Part shown: positions 32,822 through 45,517 of the stretch, one piece after another | Numbering within the stretch: the stretch's first letter is position 1 | Layout: every line of letters begins with the position of its first letter | Source: Perilla frutescens | Taxonomy: Eukaryota > Streptophyta > Magnoliopsida > Lamiales > Lamiaceae | Assembly: GCA_026008535.1 (NCBI GenBank) | Contig: BRKX01000002.1 | Coordinates: 57,180,170-57,244,169, forward strand | Direction of reading: 5' to 3' | DNA length: 64,000 nt | Notes under the pieces: model-generated | Told to the model about the DNA's origin: nothing | Database searches by the model: none | The model's input: only the letters and a program-made list of their open reading frames with translations | Program-made: the position numbers and the translations under genes

Positions 32822-35800
32822 CTGTATATATCTCTGAAATACTGTGATGTGTTGGAACTAGTGTCTTGCGTTTTGGTGGACGAAGTTTTGCTGTCAACAT
32901 TTTCACGATTTTGTGTTCTACAGGCAATGGAATTATGGGATTTCTGGAGTTTCGTGATTGGCGTATTGGTTTTTTTCTGTAAAACCTAGTTCCCCTTTCT
33001 CTTGTAATTTGATTGTGAAATGTTTTATCTTTGTGGATGAGTTGGGGGAAAGATCGTTAATTTTGTGAAAATATGCACATTATGATTTGGAATTTTCGGA
33101 AGTTCACGCTCTCATTTGCCTGCTGTTTCCTGAACTGAATACGCTAACTATAATTCGGTCATTGTCCAAAGTTACTTAATTGAGTCACGCCGTTATTTAT
33201 TTGAATGGATACAATTATGGAACTTATGAGTGCAAGATATCTCCGCCTCCTTAATTATTTCTAGATTTATTGCAAAATTCAGTGCTTAAGATATGTAGTA
33301 TTATTAAGGTTTGCATTGACTGTTATTCTGTGAATCTAAATCTACACTTGGGTAGGTTCTTATATTGTGGAGTGTGGATTTCTTCTATCTATTTTTCTGG
33401 ATCTCTTGCCTTCACTCCTCTAATAGCTTTACCAGTTAACTTGAAAAGAAAAAAAAAATAACTGTACAAATCGAATTGCTGGTTGTGGCCTTGATCTTGA
33501 TACCTATTGATTAAAAACAAAAAATGTACTGAACTAGTTATCAGTCAATCATGTTCCTTTAACTTCATCTGTTAGCCTACTATAATTATACAGTGCATTG
33601 AAGATATATCAAATTATTCAAGTATATGTATGGCTGATGAGCGAGGTACATTAGATAGTACTTTGGAATTTGATGCCTCTGTGTCTGTGTAGTTGTATTA
33701 CAATCACGCAGCATCTGCCTGCCTGATATTTTACATGCTTCAATTTGACTCTGAGGGTTTACCTGCACCTCACAGGCATAAAAGTTATCTGGAAGCACCA
33801 TAGTGTTAAGGCTCAAGCAATGAGGACAACTCAAGGAGATATTTCATCTCCAAGGCCCATGATAAATGTGGAGGACAAACCGGATCATCTCCTTGTCCTT
33901 GTTCATGGCATCATGGGAAGGTATAGAGATTTTTGCACACGGAATAGGGAAATCAGAATTACACTATCTGGAGGATGTATGGAAGTAGACATTGAATCTA
34001 ATGGTGCAGTTTTAGATGTTCTTAAACCAATAATTGGTGCATTGGAGAATATAATGTGGATAAATTGATGTCTGTAGAAAGGAGCATCATCGATATAATT
34101 TATACAAGTGAACCACCTGTACAATGGTCAATGGTGTCCTTTCTGGTTCTTTTGAATAGAGAATTGGTTCTGATTGGAATAGAATATGGATAAAAAAAAA
34201 CGAATTAAAGAAAACCAGAAAACATGAGTAGTCTGAGGGGAGTACACGCATGCTTCTTATCTTTTATTTCATGCTTCTGCTCTGGGATAGGCCAATCCAC
34301 ATTGCTATTACCTTACTTTTTCATGCTTTTCAGTTTGGTCGTATGGCTTTTGAGCTAAGTTTTTTGTTGTCTGTACCTTTTTTTTAATTTCAATTCGATT
34401 GTTTTTCTTTTGTGTGCATCAATATTTAGTATTTGTGAATATTATGATTGAATTTAATTTTTATGAAAAGTGGCAACAGAGGAAACAAAATTTCCAGTGG
34501 TGTTTTCGTTCATATATCCTGCTTTCTATTTTTTATTGTTAAAAAAGGAGAAATGTTGGTACATGATTTCAATACATGTTGAAGTGTGCAATGATTGAGT
34601 TTTCCTGAAGTTTCCAAGTATTACAGCCCTAGCGATTGGACATATTGTGAAGCTGAGTTGAAGAGGCGATTAGGAAAAAAATTCTTGATATATGGTATGT
34701 TTTCTTTATATAAGGCTTACTTGATAAACATGAAATTCAGCCAATTATTTTGTGATATTGTGTTGTGTGATGTTGACATGGGATGAGGTTGTTGTGGAAT
34801 GAAGAAAATTGTTTAGAGTAGCATTGCCCCATTGTCTTAGCACTGATGTGGCAATATCCATTTGGACAAAGTTCAAGTAATTGGAACCATGGTGATTTTT
34901 GTGTTGAGGGGGGTATGGTCTCGCAAATTGTTGTCGGATCTGAGGCACATGCAAGATCCCTGTCATTTCTTTCTTTCTTCTTCAGAGTTCTTCCTGCCAT
35001 TTTCTACCCCTGCCTTCACACGTGCTCATTTCAGATTGGGGCCATTCTTGAAAAGGAGAATTAGACGGTTCCTGTGGTCAATGTTGTCATTTTACATCCC
35101 TGTCAGAGGGGAGTATCTTATAATTTTATAGAATGTTTGGCAATATATAAGGATACTGAGCCAATTTGCAACTGCTAAGAGTGCATGCTTCCCAATTCCC
35201 AATAAGATGGGGATCTTGACGGACTTTGGTTGGAGAACAACTAGAGATTTTATATGCAGATAATATTTGCATGTTCTACATAAAATAACGGTTCTGTTCT
35301 GTGTTTACAAATGCAAACAAAAACTTGCCTTTTTTGACGTATTTGAACTTATGAGTTCCCCTTTTTTGAGTAATCTTTGAGTCGTTCAAGTTCATTTAAG
35401 ATTTTTAACTTCCTTTCTATTTGCAGCAAGTTCATGTAATATGTACACCAAGACTTTCGCGGGCATTGATGGTGCTGGTAAACGGCTGGCTGATGAAGTA
35501 AGTTCTTAGAATGATGCGCTTGTACACTTCTGTATATATACTAATGTGCTTGGGTTATGAACCATGAATGCCCAATTTGCTAGAAAGAATGTTTTCTTTG
35601 AACAGGTCATGGAGGTCGTGAAGAAGGAAGATGGCTTAAAAAAGATATCCTTTTTGGCCCATTCCCTTGGTGGATTAATTGCAAGATATGCAATTGCTGT
35701 CTTATACACGCCCAATGTTCCTTCTGATTATCCTGATGATACTGCTACGAATTCCAAAACTTCATCTTCTTCAAATAATGGTTTGATTGCTGGGCTAGAA

Positions 35801-37547
35801 GCAATTAATTTTATTACCCTGGCAACACCTCATCTCGGAGTAAGAGGAAAAAAACAGGTAGGTTGGGCTGATAGGAAGATCAACTCGTATTATTATTATT
35901 GTTATTGTTATTGTTATTATTTCGAGGATTTAAAACAAATGACTTATTTATTATTCCAAACATGGAATTAGGAATGGACGTAAAAATGTTCATTCCATTC
36001 CTATCACATTCTTGCTTACCAATCTTGCTGCTAGAACATTATACTGTTAGCTTATAATAGTCATGGTCATGTGGATCTGACCTCCAGACAGTCAATTTTC
36101 TTCAATAATTCAGCTTCCATTTCTTTTGGGCGTGCCTTTCTTGGAGAAAATCGCTCCGCCAATTGCACCTATTTTTACTGGTCAAACTGGCAGTCAACTC
36201 TTTCTTACAGATGGAGAGGCCAGTAAACCTCCTCTCTTATTACGAATGGCCTCAGACTGTGATGAAGGAAAATTTTTGTGGGGACACTTAACTTTTTGGC
36301 ATGTTCTTTTATTAACTTCTGTCTGGTGTTCAGTGTTAGGCTTATTTTGCTGGATTATATTGCAGATCCGCACTTGGTGCTTTCAAATATCGGGTTCTCT
36401 ATGCTAACGTCTCTTATGACCGTATCCTAATTTCAATTACTATGGAAATGGTTATCTTGATTGCATCTATTGTGCATATTCTTAACATTATCCAGATATG
36501 GTTGGTTGGCGCACATCCTCCATTCGAAGAGAAGAAGAACTTGTTAAGGTAATTAAACATTTTCTTAGGGTTGCCCTTAATCGTCTTTTATAGTCTCATG
36601 ATAGTTGATTAAAACTAATGACAGACTCCAGGGAACATAAAGAAAAGATCGGCAGCAGGCTTTCGTTGAATTAGTTCAGCTATTTTATTTATATGATCCG
36701 AAAAATAGATTCCAGAATAAACTCAGGATTGACAGATGCTTTATTGCGTTTTTCTTCTCTTAGCATCATTACAACACATTTCTTAACTCTAGGCTTATTC
36801 CAACACAGAAACCCCACTGACTGTTTGTTGTCATAATTCATAATGCCGTGGAATATTTCCCAAGTGATTACATGATCACATTTTTTTCTTCTTGTGCTAC
36901 TCCATTAATTTTAATTCCAGAATTATTAAAACCTTGTTATCTGTCAATTATATGATTAGTTAGACTTGTGATTTTGATATTGGCAGCCTACTGATGGGTC
37001 ATTGGATGGCTACGAACACATTGTTAATTTGGAGTATTGTCCGCCGGTTTTGTCTGAGAGTCCAAATTTCCCTTCGAAGGCAGCAGAAGCAAAGGAGGCT
37101 GCTCAAAATGATCCCAGCACACAGAACACTGTAGAATATCATGAGATTATGGAAGGTACAATTTTAATTTGACTGAAGATGCTAACTCTATTAAGACAGA
37201 TCATCGTGCATCCGTTCGGGAAATGACAGTTGTCTGTTACAGATGAAATGATACGTGGATTACAACGATTAGGATGGACGAAAGTTGATGTCAGCTTTCA
37301 CTCGGTATTCTGGCCATTCTTTGCACACTACAACATTCAGGTAAAGTAACTTCAAACTTCTCTCTCATACATTATGCTACGTTATGGTAACTATAGTTGT
37401 GCATATTTTTTTACCTGATTGTAATTACCCTATAATAAATAGGTGAAAAATGAATTGTTTCATAACGCTGGAGCCGGAGTGGTAGCTCATGTTGCCGACA
37501 CCATAAAGCAACAAGACTCTTCACCATACATTGTTGTTAGTCTGTAG
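32577..37547 (+). CDS. DUF676 (ROG1-type) serine lipase/esterase
   Basis: Eleven exons: 32577-32766, 33776-33920, 34627-34694, 35427-35497, 35606-35857, 36114-36277, 36366-36421, 36496-36548, 36987-37155, 37243-37340, 37443-37547 (456 aa). All junctions are GT..AG and keep frame. An alpha/beta-hydrolase: HLLVLVHGIMGSPSDWTY (oxyanion side, about 99-116), nucleophile elbow AHSLGG with Ser178, and TLATPHLGVRG. Further conserved blocks are LLRMASDCDEGKFLSALGAF and ANVSYDHMVGWRTSSIRREE. It resembles the plant putative lipases of the yeast ROG1/YOR059C family, which act on glycerolipids; the substrate here is unknown. The Ser-rich first 60 residues vary and could be an organelle-targeting peptide. 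A TATAAATAG lies only about 20 bp before the start codon, so the transcription start is probably further upstream. Confidence 0.92.
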
Positions 37548-37824
37548 CTTTAAATTCACAACATTTGTATTAGAATTCTCATCTTTCACTTTAAAAGCCA
37601 CAGGATAATCAATATCTGGATTATATATATACGCACAATGTCAGCCAGCAGATGTCAATAACTTTTGTTGATATAATATCATATTTTCGTCTACCATATC
37701 TGCTCCTAACAATGTTTTTTGCAGCCACTCCAATCCAGCAAATCAAACCAAAACAAACACGTAGGTACAGAAACTGAGAATTCTGCATGCACTCAAATTA
37801 AGTGTTGCTTTATCTTCATTTTAA

Positions 37825-39734
37825 TCACATCACAGAGCAACCAGTGGCATTGTCATCGCTAAAAATTGCCGCAGTGTGATTATCAAGGATAACCGATGAG
37901 GGTGGCTGCTGGTAGTAGCCTTGCTCGTGGCCATTGTAACCATGCTTACGATAGTTATAGGTGGAGGTAGCCTCAGCAGCGAAATAGTTCGCCGGGCTGC
38001 TGTAGTCGGAATAAGCCGGACTGCTGCCGTAGTATTGGCTGTAGTAGGCATGGTACTCCGGGTTGTACGGAAACGGCCACAGCTCCGCTTTTCGGCCAGT
38101 TTTCCTTACTATTTTTAGAACCTTTTTCTGATCTGCCCACCCTGTTACCGTCACTTTTTGCATGTTCATATCTACGTCGATGTTGTCCACCCCTAATATT
38201 TAGCAAGAGATAGTTTATGAATTTGAATTAAATCAAGAATCAAAATAAAATGATATTTCATACATACCATCTAATTTTGAAAGGGCTTTCGTTATTTTTC
38301 TTTCACATCCGGGACAGTCCATGTGCACTCTCATCTCCACGATCTGAAACGACAATATTGATGTACAATATGTAACCACTATACCTAACTGACTGATAAA
38401 ATAATAATATCATGAAAATCTAATAATTTCAAGCATTAATAGTTTTGTCCATACTATATAATTGTGATATTTTTCCTTTTTCGAAATAGTACGTCGTCTT
38501 CAATTAAGTTGGGCCTTCGTATAGTATCATGAGTCATGACGTAATAATTGACATCAAGTATATGATGAACGCCCTACAAGTCATATCTCATTCATTTAAC
38601 TATATATATAGTTCGAACGAGCAAAAATTTGATGCAGTGAATCGGGACCTGTAGCATATGTGATTCGCGATATTAGAGTAGGTATGACTTATGAGGATGA
38701 TAAAAACATACATAATAGGCAAATAAAAAAGATCTAATAGCAATCAAGATCTTGATTAAGTATATGTATAGATTAGGGCATTTAATACGGGGAGAGATAA
38801 ATCTGCATTTATTAGAAAAAATATATCTGATTTGATATGGATTGGAAAGAGGGTTGATATGGATTGGGAAGAGAGTGTATGCTTGTCAAAATTATTACAT
38901 CTTAATTATGTGAAAGACCATAAAACAACATATATTTCGAAACAGATTGAATATTAGATATATACTTGCAACTACGCGGGTTATCCATAATTGTATAGTT
39001 TAATCTAAAAAAACATTGGTGGGATTTGCATAATCTTGACTTTGAATATTAGTATTTCATGTTTCATATCGAGTGCTTTCCATTTTTGTTCATCATTGAA
39101 ATAACGGTAAGCGCGCGAAAGTATGAATCAAATTTCGGTGTACCTTCTTTTCGTAACAATACTTAGCTCAAAGTTGGGAAAATTTATGTCTTCAAATCTT
39201 CATTTCTAATCATGGAAAAAGAGTTTGTCCTTGGTGGCTCATTCGCACTTAAGTAACCAAAAATCTTTCCACACAAACCACTTATATTCGTTCATATTTT
39301 TTCTAGTTAACAAAGTAGAAAACACACACACACACAAAAACAAACAATACATACATATATATATATATATATCTCTATTCCAAACTATTTTCCATATTAT
39401 ATCATCGTACGTACACGCAAAAATCACATGTACGTATTTTATAGCATAATAAATATATACTAAACGCATATTGCTATATATGTCATAGAAGTAAAAGATA
39501 GAATACTTTCGGAATAGAGGAATCCATCGGAGAGGAGAAGCAAAAGCTAGCATGCACATTCATCTACAATAATAATTGCTCTCTTTCTTTCTCCCTTTTC
39601 TACAAAGCTTAGTTATGGATATACTCCTAAAACCTCACCGTATACATGAGTGATATACATGTATATACATATATATACACACGTCTGTGTGTGTGTGTGT
39701 ACTTGCAGATTGAAGGAAGGAAGCTAACCGTCAT
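37825..39734 (-). CDS. Heavy-metal-associated isoprenylated plant protein (HIPP)
   Basis: Three exons read leftwards: 39729-39734, 38268-38343, 37825-38192 (149 aa). The first coding exon is only ATG ACG; a 1.38-kb intron with GT..AG borders joins it to IVEMRVHMDCPGCERK. An HMA domain fills about residues 3-70, with the metal-binding MDCPGC (C12, C15) and conserved VTVTGWADQKKVLKIVRKTG. A Tyr/Ser-rich linker follows, then the C-terminal CaaX box CSVM (146-149) for farnesylation. HIPPs are plant metallochaperone-like proteins at membranes or the nucleus, linked to metal and stress responses. The start was chosen because MT-IVEM is the usual HIPP beginning and the donor GTTAGC fits. The stop codon is 277 bp from that of the convergent lipase gene. 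Confidence 0.92.
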
Positions 39735-39900
39735 GTCGTCGAGACTTCACTGGAGATTAATATCTTTATTAGCCGTCGTCGTTCCCAAAATCTAAGCTAT
39801 ATTATAACAATATAAATTAATTGATGAGAAGAAATTGTTGATTTACTCTTGAGATATATATAAGCTGCAGTTATATATATAGCAACAAGTTTCCTGTAGT
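39735..39900 (-). promoter_or_regulatory. Core promoter of the HIPP gene
   Basis: On the minus strand a TATA-like CTTATATATATCTCAAG (about 39849-39865) lies roughly 115-130 bp before the ATG at 39734, a normal plant spacing. A second ATATATATA run lies at about 39874-39882. No other element is claimed. Confidence 0.45.
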
Positions 39901-41962
39901 ATATACATAATTTAATTAGAGAGCAAGTAATACTAATTAATAATGCAAGAAAAACGATAAGAATCTGCATATTTTAGTATTCAAGTTGATCTGCCTACTG
40001 TTATCCCTTAGCTTGCTTCTTTCAACGGAGGACCCAGCCTGAAATTACTCACAAATAATTTTTTTTGTTGCTTATTGCATGCTTTTTTATTATTATATAT
40101 TCTGACATGTTGTTCTCTTCTAGACAGAGTGTTTTGTATAAAGAAAAATTAAAAGAATTAAATAAGTGGTTTAGGATGCGACATTAATCTTTTAGTCAAA
40201 TAAACCACGTAAGTTGTGGAGCGTCAGGCACTGTTGATGTTTCAACTTATGCGTGCTCCCTATTTCTCCTTTTTTTTTGGGTATATCATTAAACATGAAA
40301 AGAAAATTAATGGGAACAGTTAGGAATATAATGGGTACAATTGGGTCGATGGCCAAACCATACAAATATTTAGATTCGAATTACTGTTAATTAAGTTTTT
40401 TTTTTCCTTCCAGTGTGTAGTGATTGTCCTAATTAATTATTAATAGATATCTTATGAAACGCGAATATCCAAGTAATAATTTGAATATAAATGTAATGCT
40501 TTTTTTTTTTATCACGAGAGTAATACCATTTATAATTTTTTTTATTCAGAAGTATAACTTTTTTGTTCCAATAAGATAGACTTGTTTTTTATATGTCCCA
40601 ATATATAGACGGGTTTTTAATATATTTAACTAATTTACTAATATATACACTTATTTAATATGTTTATATTTAACATTAATTCATTGCTAAAGAAATAAAC
40701 AAGAGCATATTAGGAATTTTTTTGATTAACTATCTTTCCCAATCTTCTTCTTAATCCACGTGAAAATCTCAATCAAGATGTTTTATTGGGACGGAGGGAG
40801 TATTTTTTTCTTCCATTGGAATTTTTTTTAATGGAGAGGGAAACATACAACTGCTGCTGGAAAGTCGAAAGTGCACTTTGGCTAAATTCTGTTCCGTTAA
40901 TATATGGCCAAAATTTTGATCCATGAAATTGTTGTGTCAGATTTAATACAGCATTATCGAACATTATATACATGTGGGTGTGGCGATGATTATGTTTGCT
41001 TCAAAACGCACACTGAGAAAAAATAAATTAATTAAAGAAAGACCTTAAAATAAATGAATAGTCAAGTTTTTTTAATATTATGATGAAACGCCGCTGACGT
41101 ATATATGGAAATGATACGGAAATTAAGTGAAGTTTACTTTATTATAGTAAACAAAGTCAGAAAACTAGAGGGCATTGGTGCAATGTAATTTACACGAAAA
41201 TGACCCCAGCTAATTGCTTTGCAGTCACGTAGACTGCTTAAACTTGTAGTTTAATTATTATGTATTTGTTTTCAAGGCAAGTAGTTGTGCGTCTACAGCG
41301 AGATGAAAAGGTCTTCCAAAATAGTAATTTGGAATATTCTGATTCTGAAGAATCTGAACAGAGCGAGTAAATTACAAAGTTAGGCTGTAGATGAGATGTC
41401 ACCCCAATTTAAAGTAGATCAATCCCATTCTAACACTACTGGGCCAGCGGCCCAAATTCTATGTTGAGTATCAAAACTTCAAATTCATTATGTTCCAAAA
41501 TAATATTTAATCTAGCTTTTATTTTATTGCTACACATTATCATTTTATAAACTCACTAGCATTTTTGAGTTTGGCATTGGTTTGTGTGTGTGTGTGTGTC
41601 CATTAAAAAATGACATGGATATGTATACACTCGCACAATGTCATGTAAAATGTCGAGATTTAGGGTGAAGATCAATATTGCAAACATGTATATATGTTGA
41701 GACAGGTGCATAAAATTGACGCTCTTAGCCTTTGTTCAGCAAGAACCAATATTATGGCTTAGAACCAAAACTCGCAACTCTCTGATAATGCAGTAGAAGA
41801 CATAATCGAGAAAGATCACACACTTCACTGAAAATGACGAACAGCATTCTTGTGCAAAATTTACTAGTTTTAATCGCAAAAAAAAAAAGCAACAACAACA
41901 AAGTTCATCACGTTGGTTTCTCCATCGCATTATTATATTGTTTTTTGTAGGTATTTCGTCAG
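39901..41962. other. Gene-free intergenic stretch with a MITE
   Basis: A+T-rich and without a supported gene. It holds the Stowaway-like element at 40556-40800 and a (GT)n run at about 41583-41599. Confidence 0.5.
40556..40800. mobile_element. Stowaway-like MITE, decayed left end
   Basis: The right end reads GATGTTTTATTGGGACGGAGGGAG followed by TA; inverted it gives CTCCCTCCGTCCCAATAAAA. The left end GTTCCAATAAGATAGACTTG (40565) is its mutated partner. This is the typical plant Stowaway consensus. Non-coding. Confidence 0.7.
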
Positions 41963-42009
41963 TATAAATCCTGATCAAGCAACTACCCAGAAATCGCACA
42001 GCTGAAAAA

Positions 42010-42012
<3 letters not shown>

Positions 42013-42048
<36 letters not shown>
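42013..42048. repeat. (GA)n microsatellite in the DUF538 leader
   Basis: About 18 GA dinucleotides end six bases before the DUF538 start codon. A TATA-like GTATAAATCC lies at about 41962-41971, so the tract should be transcribed in the 5' leader. Confidence 0.9.
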
Positions 42049-42051
<3 letters not shown>

Positions 42052-42054
42052 ACA

Positions 42055-42465
42055 ATGGCAGAAAAGGAAGGAGGAATTGTGAAGCAAGGCCATGAAGAAG
42101 GGTTGAAAATGGCCATAGCCCTTCTGGAAGAGTTCGAGCTGCCAGGTGGGCTTCTCCCATTGGCTAATGTGATTGAAGTAGGATTAGTGAGGAGCACGGG
42201 GTACATGTGGATCCATCAACAGGAAAAGGTGGAGCACAATTTCAAGATGATCAGCAAGCTAGTGAGCTATGACACTGATATAACAGGGTTCATCGAGAAG
42301 AAGCGAATCAAGAAGCTCAAGGGAGTCAAGGCTAAGGAGCTGCTGCTGTGGCCTCCAGTCAGTGAGATAACAATTGATGATCCTCCCACCGGCAAGATCC
42401 ACTTCAAGAGTCTTGCCGGCATCACCAAGACTTTCCCCGTCGAGGCCTTCGCCCCGCCCCACTGA
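42055..42465 (+). CDS. DUF538 family protein
   Basis: Intronless, 136 aa, stop TGA at 42463. DUF538 is a land-plant domain of uncertain function; some members have been proposed to bind chlorophyll or bacterial lipopolysaccharide. The protein is of the short class without a signal peptide. Visible family blocks are LLEEFELPGGLLPL (24-37), TGYMWIHQQEK (48-58), TGFIEKKRIKKLKGVKAKEL (77-96), and IDDPPTGKIHFKSLAGITKT (107-126) with the final FPVEAF. The start was chosen at the first ATG after the GA tract. The family assignment is certain; the role is not. Confidence 0.92.
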   Translation: MAEKEGGIVKQGHEEGLKMAIALLEEFELPGGLLPLANVIEVGLVRSTGYMWIHQQEKVEHNFKMISKLVSYDTDITGFIEKKRIKKLKGVKAKELLLWPPVSEITIDDPPTGKIHFKSLAGITKTFPVEAFAPPH

Positions 42466-43147
42466 TCAAACAACTGTGCAACGACATTATTCATGCTCTT
42501 CAGATTTCCCATGTTAATACACTCAATAAAGCACTGTTTGTACAAGCCACCCACTTAACCACATCTTATGAACATGTATCTGAATATATGTTCTTCAAAG
42601 TAAATAATTTCATTTTAAATGGCAGTATGCAATTTTATAATTTTTATAAATGATTAATTTGCTCTGTTTTTCAAGAAAGAAAAAACACATCTCGTTTTAC
42701 TTACTACATGAAGTTGTTCAATAAACAATTAAACACACATACCCTTAACCCTTCTGTTTTTTCCAGACTACTACTTTCGGTCTATTTCAAGTGTTTCATT
42801 CAACTTCAACTCAAAAAATAGTTTTACTAAATACCAGAATTTTAACATTGGCAGCCAAAAAGCTCATACCCTTTCTATGGCGACAGATCTCAACAGATAA
42901 CTGGAGATGGTGCTGAACTCATTAAGGAAAAAAATGCTTAGACTACTGAAAAGTATAGACCAATGTATATATATATACGTAGACAGAGCTCCAACAGAAC
43001 TTCAGGAGAGGATCGATCCAAGTTCTCGTGTGACGGCTATGACGTATCCACCAGTCACATAACACCACCTTCTGGTCAACTATCATTGATGCATTTACAA
43101 ATAGCATAGATGTCTCATTGTTACTTTTATAAGATGAAGGTAGAAAG
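42466..43147. other. Gap between two convergent genes
   Basis: Holds the presumed 3' untranslated regions of the DUF538 gene (+) and the Cys-rich gene (-). No further gene was seen. Confidence 0.5.
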
Positions 43148-43610
43148 TTAGGAACGGCACTCATCCATACGACTTTTGTGCAGCTGAAAAGCAGGATTTA
43201 TCCACGCCCCACAATTGCACTGCATCCCTGCCCAATTGAAGGAACCCAATCGGGCTTTGCAACCGATGCATTGAAGCTTGTCTTCTATGCAGCCTTCTTC
43301 CACTGCAAGTAGACACAAAAACTAGCTAAATAAGGATCTCTCTTATGAAGTTATTACAATCGTAGAGTGAACGCAACTTACATGCTTGCATCCATTTCAT
43401 GGGCTCGACGAAGATAGAGGAGCATTCAGCAGTCTGCACATCTTCATCGGTATTTCTCTTTTTCCATTTGAAGCATTTCTGTCCGCCTCCACGTTCATGG
43501 GAAACAATGTGCTCTTCGGTAGCAACAATTCTACGGCATTTCTTGCAGCGGTATACAACCGGAGGTTTTGGATCAGACCCTATATCAGTGTTATTGAGAG
43601 TTGCTTCCAT
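43148..43610 (-). CDS. Small Cys-rich protein, At4g18593-like (inactive dual-specificity phosphatase-like)
   Basis: Two coding exons on the minus strand: 43382-43610 and 43148-43302 (127 aa). The upstream exon 44312-~44400 is probably non-coding and joins at 43625. The protein has two zinc-ribbon-like parts: YRCKKCRRIVATEEHIVSH with a later ECSSIFVEPMKWMQ, and LQCIGCKARLGSFNWAGMQC followed by NCGAWINPAFQLHKSRMDEC. These match the C-terminal part found in YVH1-type dual-specificity phosphatases and in Arabidopsis At4g18593, described as a probable inactive phosphatase-like protein. There is no HCxxGxxR phosphatase loop, so no catalytic activity is expected. YVH1 zinc-binding regions act in 60S ribosome maturation; a similar role here is only inference. 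Confidence 0.88.
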
Positions 43611-44399
43611 TGCAGCAGCCTGTACCTGCAGAAACATGATAAAAACAATCAACATATGAAAGGGAACGAGTACTTAATTTGCCATTAACAAAAGTGTAGT
43701 CAAATTTTAAACTATATAATTAGTTTTCAAACTAACCATATGATCTCACGAGAGAACTTCTGCGCAGGAAAATATTACCTTTTCGGCTGGGAGACTAATT
43801 CCTAATGAATTCTATTGGAATGGAGCTGAAAGACAATTTTTTCGTTTTGCACACACTGCTGCTTCAGAATCAGAATACAAAACAATAGCATAAGTGACTA
43901 AATGAGGCTTTCAAAAATAAATATTTACTCAATTCAAGTCTCCCTACCCATTGAAAGAAAGTTGGCAATTCACGACAACATAAGGCAGCAAAAAATAAAA
44001 ATAAAAAAAAAATCACAAATCAAATATATATCTTAAGAAGAGAAAGACGAATAAGAAGAAGCAGTGCAAAGAAGGTAGGGTTCTAATTCTTCAGAGGAAA
44101 ATCTAGCATCAATCATCTCGATCCATAAATAAATCAGAAATCAACTAAACCAAGCAATTTCACCCAGAAAAGCATCTAAAAATGAAATATGAAAAATTAG
44201 GGTTTATGAGAATTAGTAGGAGAAAATCACAAATCCCGACGTGGCATGAATATATGATTTAAGTTAGTAGGCATGGCATTGTAAAACTAAGAAGAAGAAA
44301 GGGATTATTACCAACACCAGGAAGACTGGAAGAGGAGAGGAGTTCTGCCGCTTGTGCGACACCAGATTATGGATTACGAACTCGATCGGAATTCTTCTG

Positions 44400-44475
44400 G
44401 CGCCTGACATTTATTAAAACGCGGTCGTGGCTCAATACAGCTCCAAACCAAAAGCCCATTATTCTCTGGGCCTTT
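44400..44475 (-). promoter_or_regulatory. Promoter of the At4g18593-like gene
   Basis: Upstream of the leader exon (minus strand), GGCCCAGAGAATAATGGGCT (44453-44472) holds two site II-type GGCCCA/TGGGC words typical of plant translation and ribosome-related genes. Confidence 0.4.
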
Positions 44476-44539
44476 TTTAGCTGAACTTTTAATTCAATAA
44501 AGTACCCTCAATCTCATTCTCACAGTATATAGTTTGTGA

Positions 44540-45435
44540 CTTTTATGATGGAATGGAATAAGAATGAAATCATATTCCACCTTCATTTTTTTTTTTTATG
44601 ATTGGTATTATTTTTTTCACTGAGAACAGTCATTTCTGAAGGAATCTATTATCATGAATATAGGGGCTAGTTATTACTCTCCACTCTTAGAGTATTATAT
44701 GTTATCGATTATTAAAATAGATTTTTATTTTTTATTTTACAAAACTATACTTTATTTGTTGTATTGACAAATGAAATCTCACATTCTTAAAAAATAATTT
44801 ATTAAAAAATAAAAGTATAATAAATATAATAATTTTTCTAGACAAATTTAAATAAATTAAATTGTAAAAAAACATATAAAATCATATAAAAACTCAAAGG
44901 TCATCAATCATTTTAAAAATTAATACGAAAAAAATTGAAAAACTTCAAAATTATTTTACGATAAATAATATAAAATATTTCAAATTTAAGATTTTTTTTT
45001 AAAAAAACTCATTTATAATTTATTAATGATTCATAAATTTCTGTAACTTTTAACAAAAGTACTAATGATATTATAGGATTACATAAAATATACAAACCCA
45101 CTAATTATTAATGAAATACTTACTATAAGTATACTCATTTTTTTTCACAAATGTTGATAAAGTAAAAATCGCATAATATTCAATAAAATATTTTTAAAAT
45201 ATAATAATATCTCTTGAAAGAAGAATAATTTGTTATTTATAATTAATTAAGCCAATGTGTGTATTTTTTTATTATTTACATATTGTTATTATAAAATTAA
45301 TTCATAAATGTAAGTTTTATTCCTACCTTTTTAATTATGATACCAGCCAACGTCATTCAATTCCATTCCCATCATCATTTCATTACTAAATTCATTCCAT
45401 TCTCATTTGATTCCATTCTGACATACCGACCATCC
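44540..45435. mobile_element. Probable TIR MITE with GGAATGGAAT-type ends
   Basis: The left end has GATGGAATGGAATAAGAATG (44547) and the right end (45350-45425) repeats ATTCCATTC words as its inverse. The interior is extremely A+T-rich and non-coding. Borders are approximate. Confidence 0.45.
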
Positions 45436-45517
45436 CCATTTGTGTTTTCAACAAATCACGAAAATTCTAAACACACATTTTACTCTATATATCCCCCATT
45501 AATTTTTAGACAAAAAC

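Noticed and set aside
33270..33461. 63-codon open frame between lipase exons 1 and 2
   Set aside because: It falls in intron 1 of the lipase and has no family similarity.
39225..39559. Open frames on both strands between HIPP exons
   Set aside because: A+T-rich intron sequence with CA and TA repeats; no similarity to known proteins.
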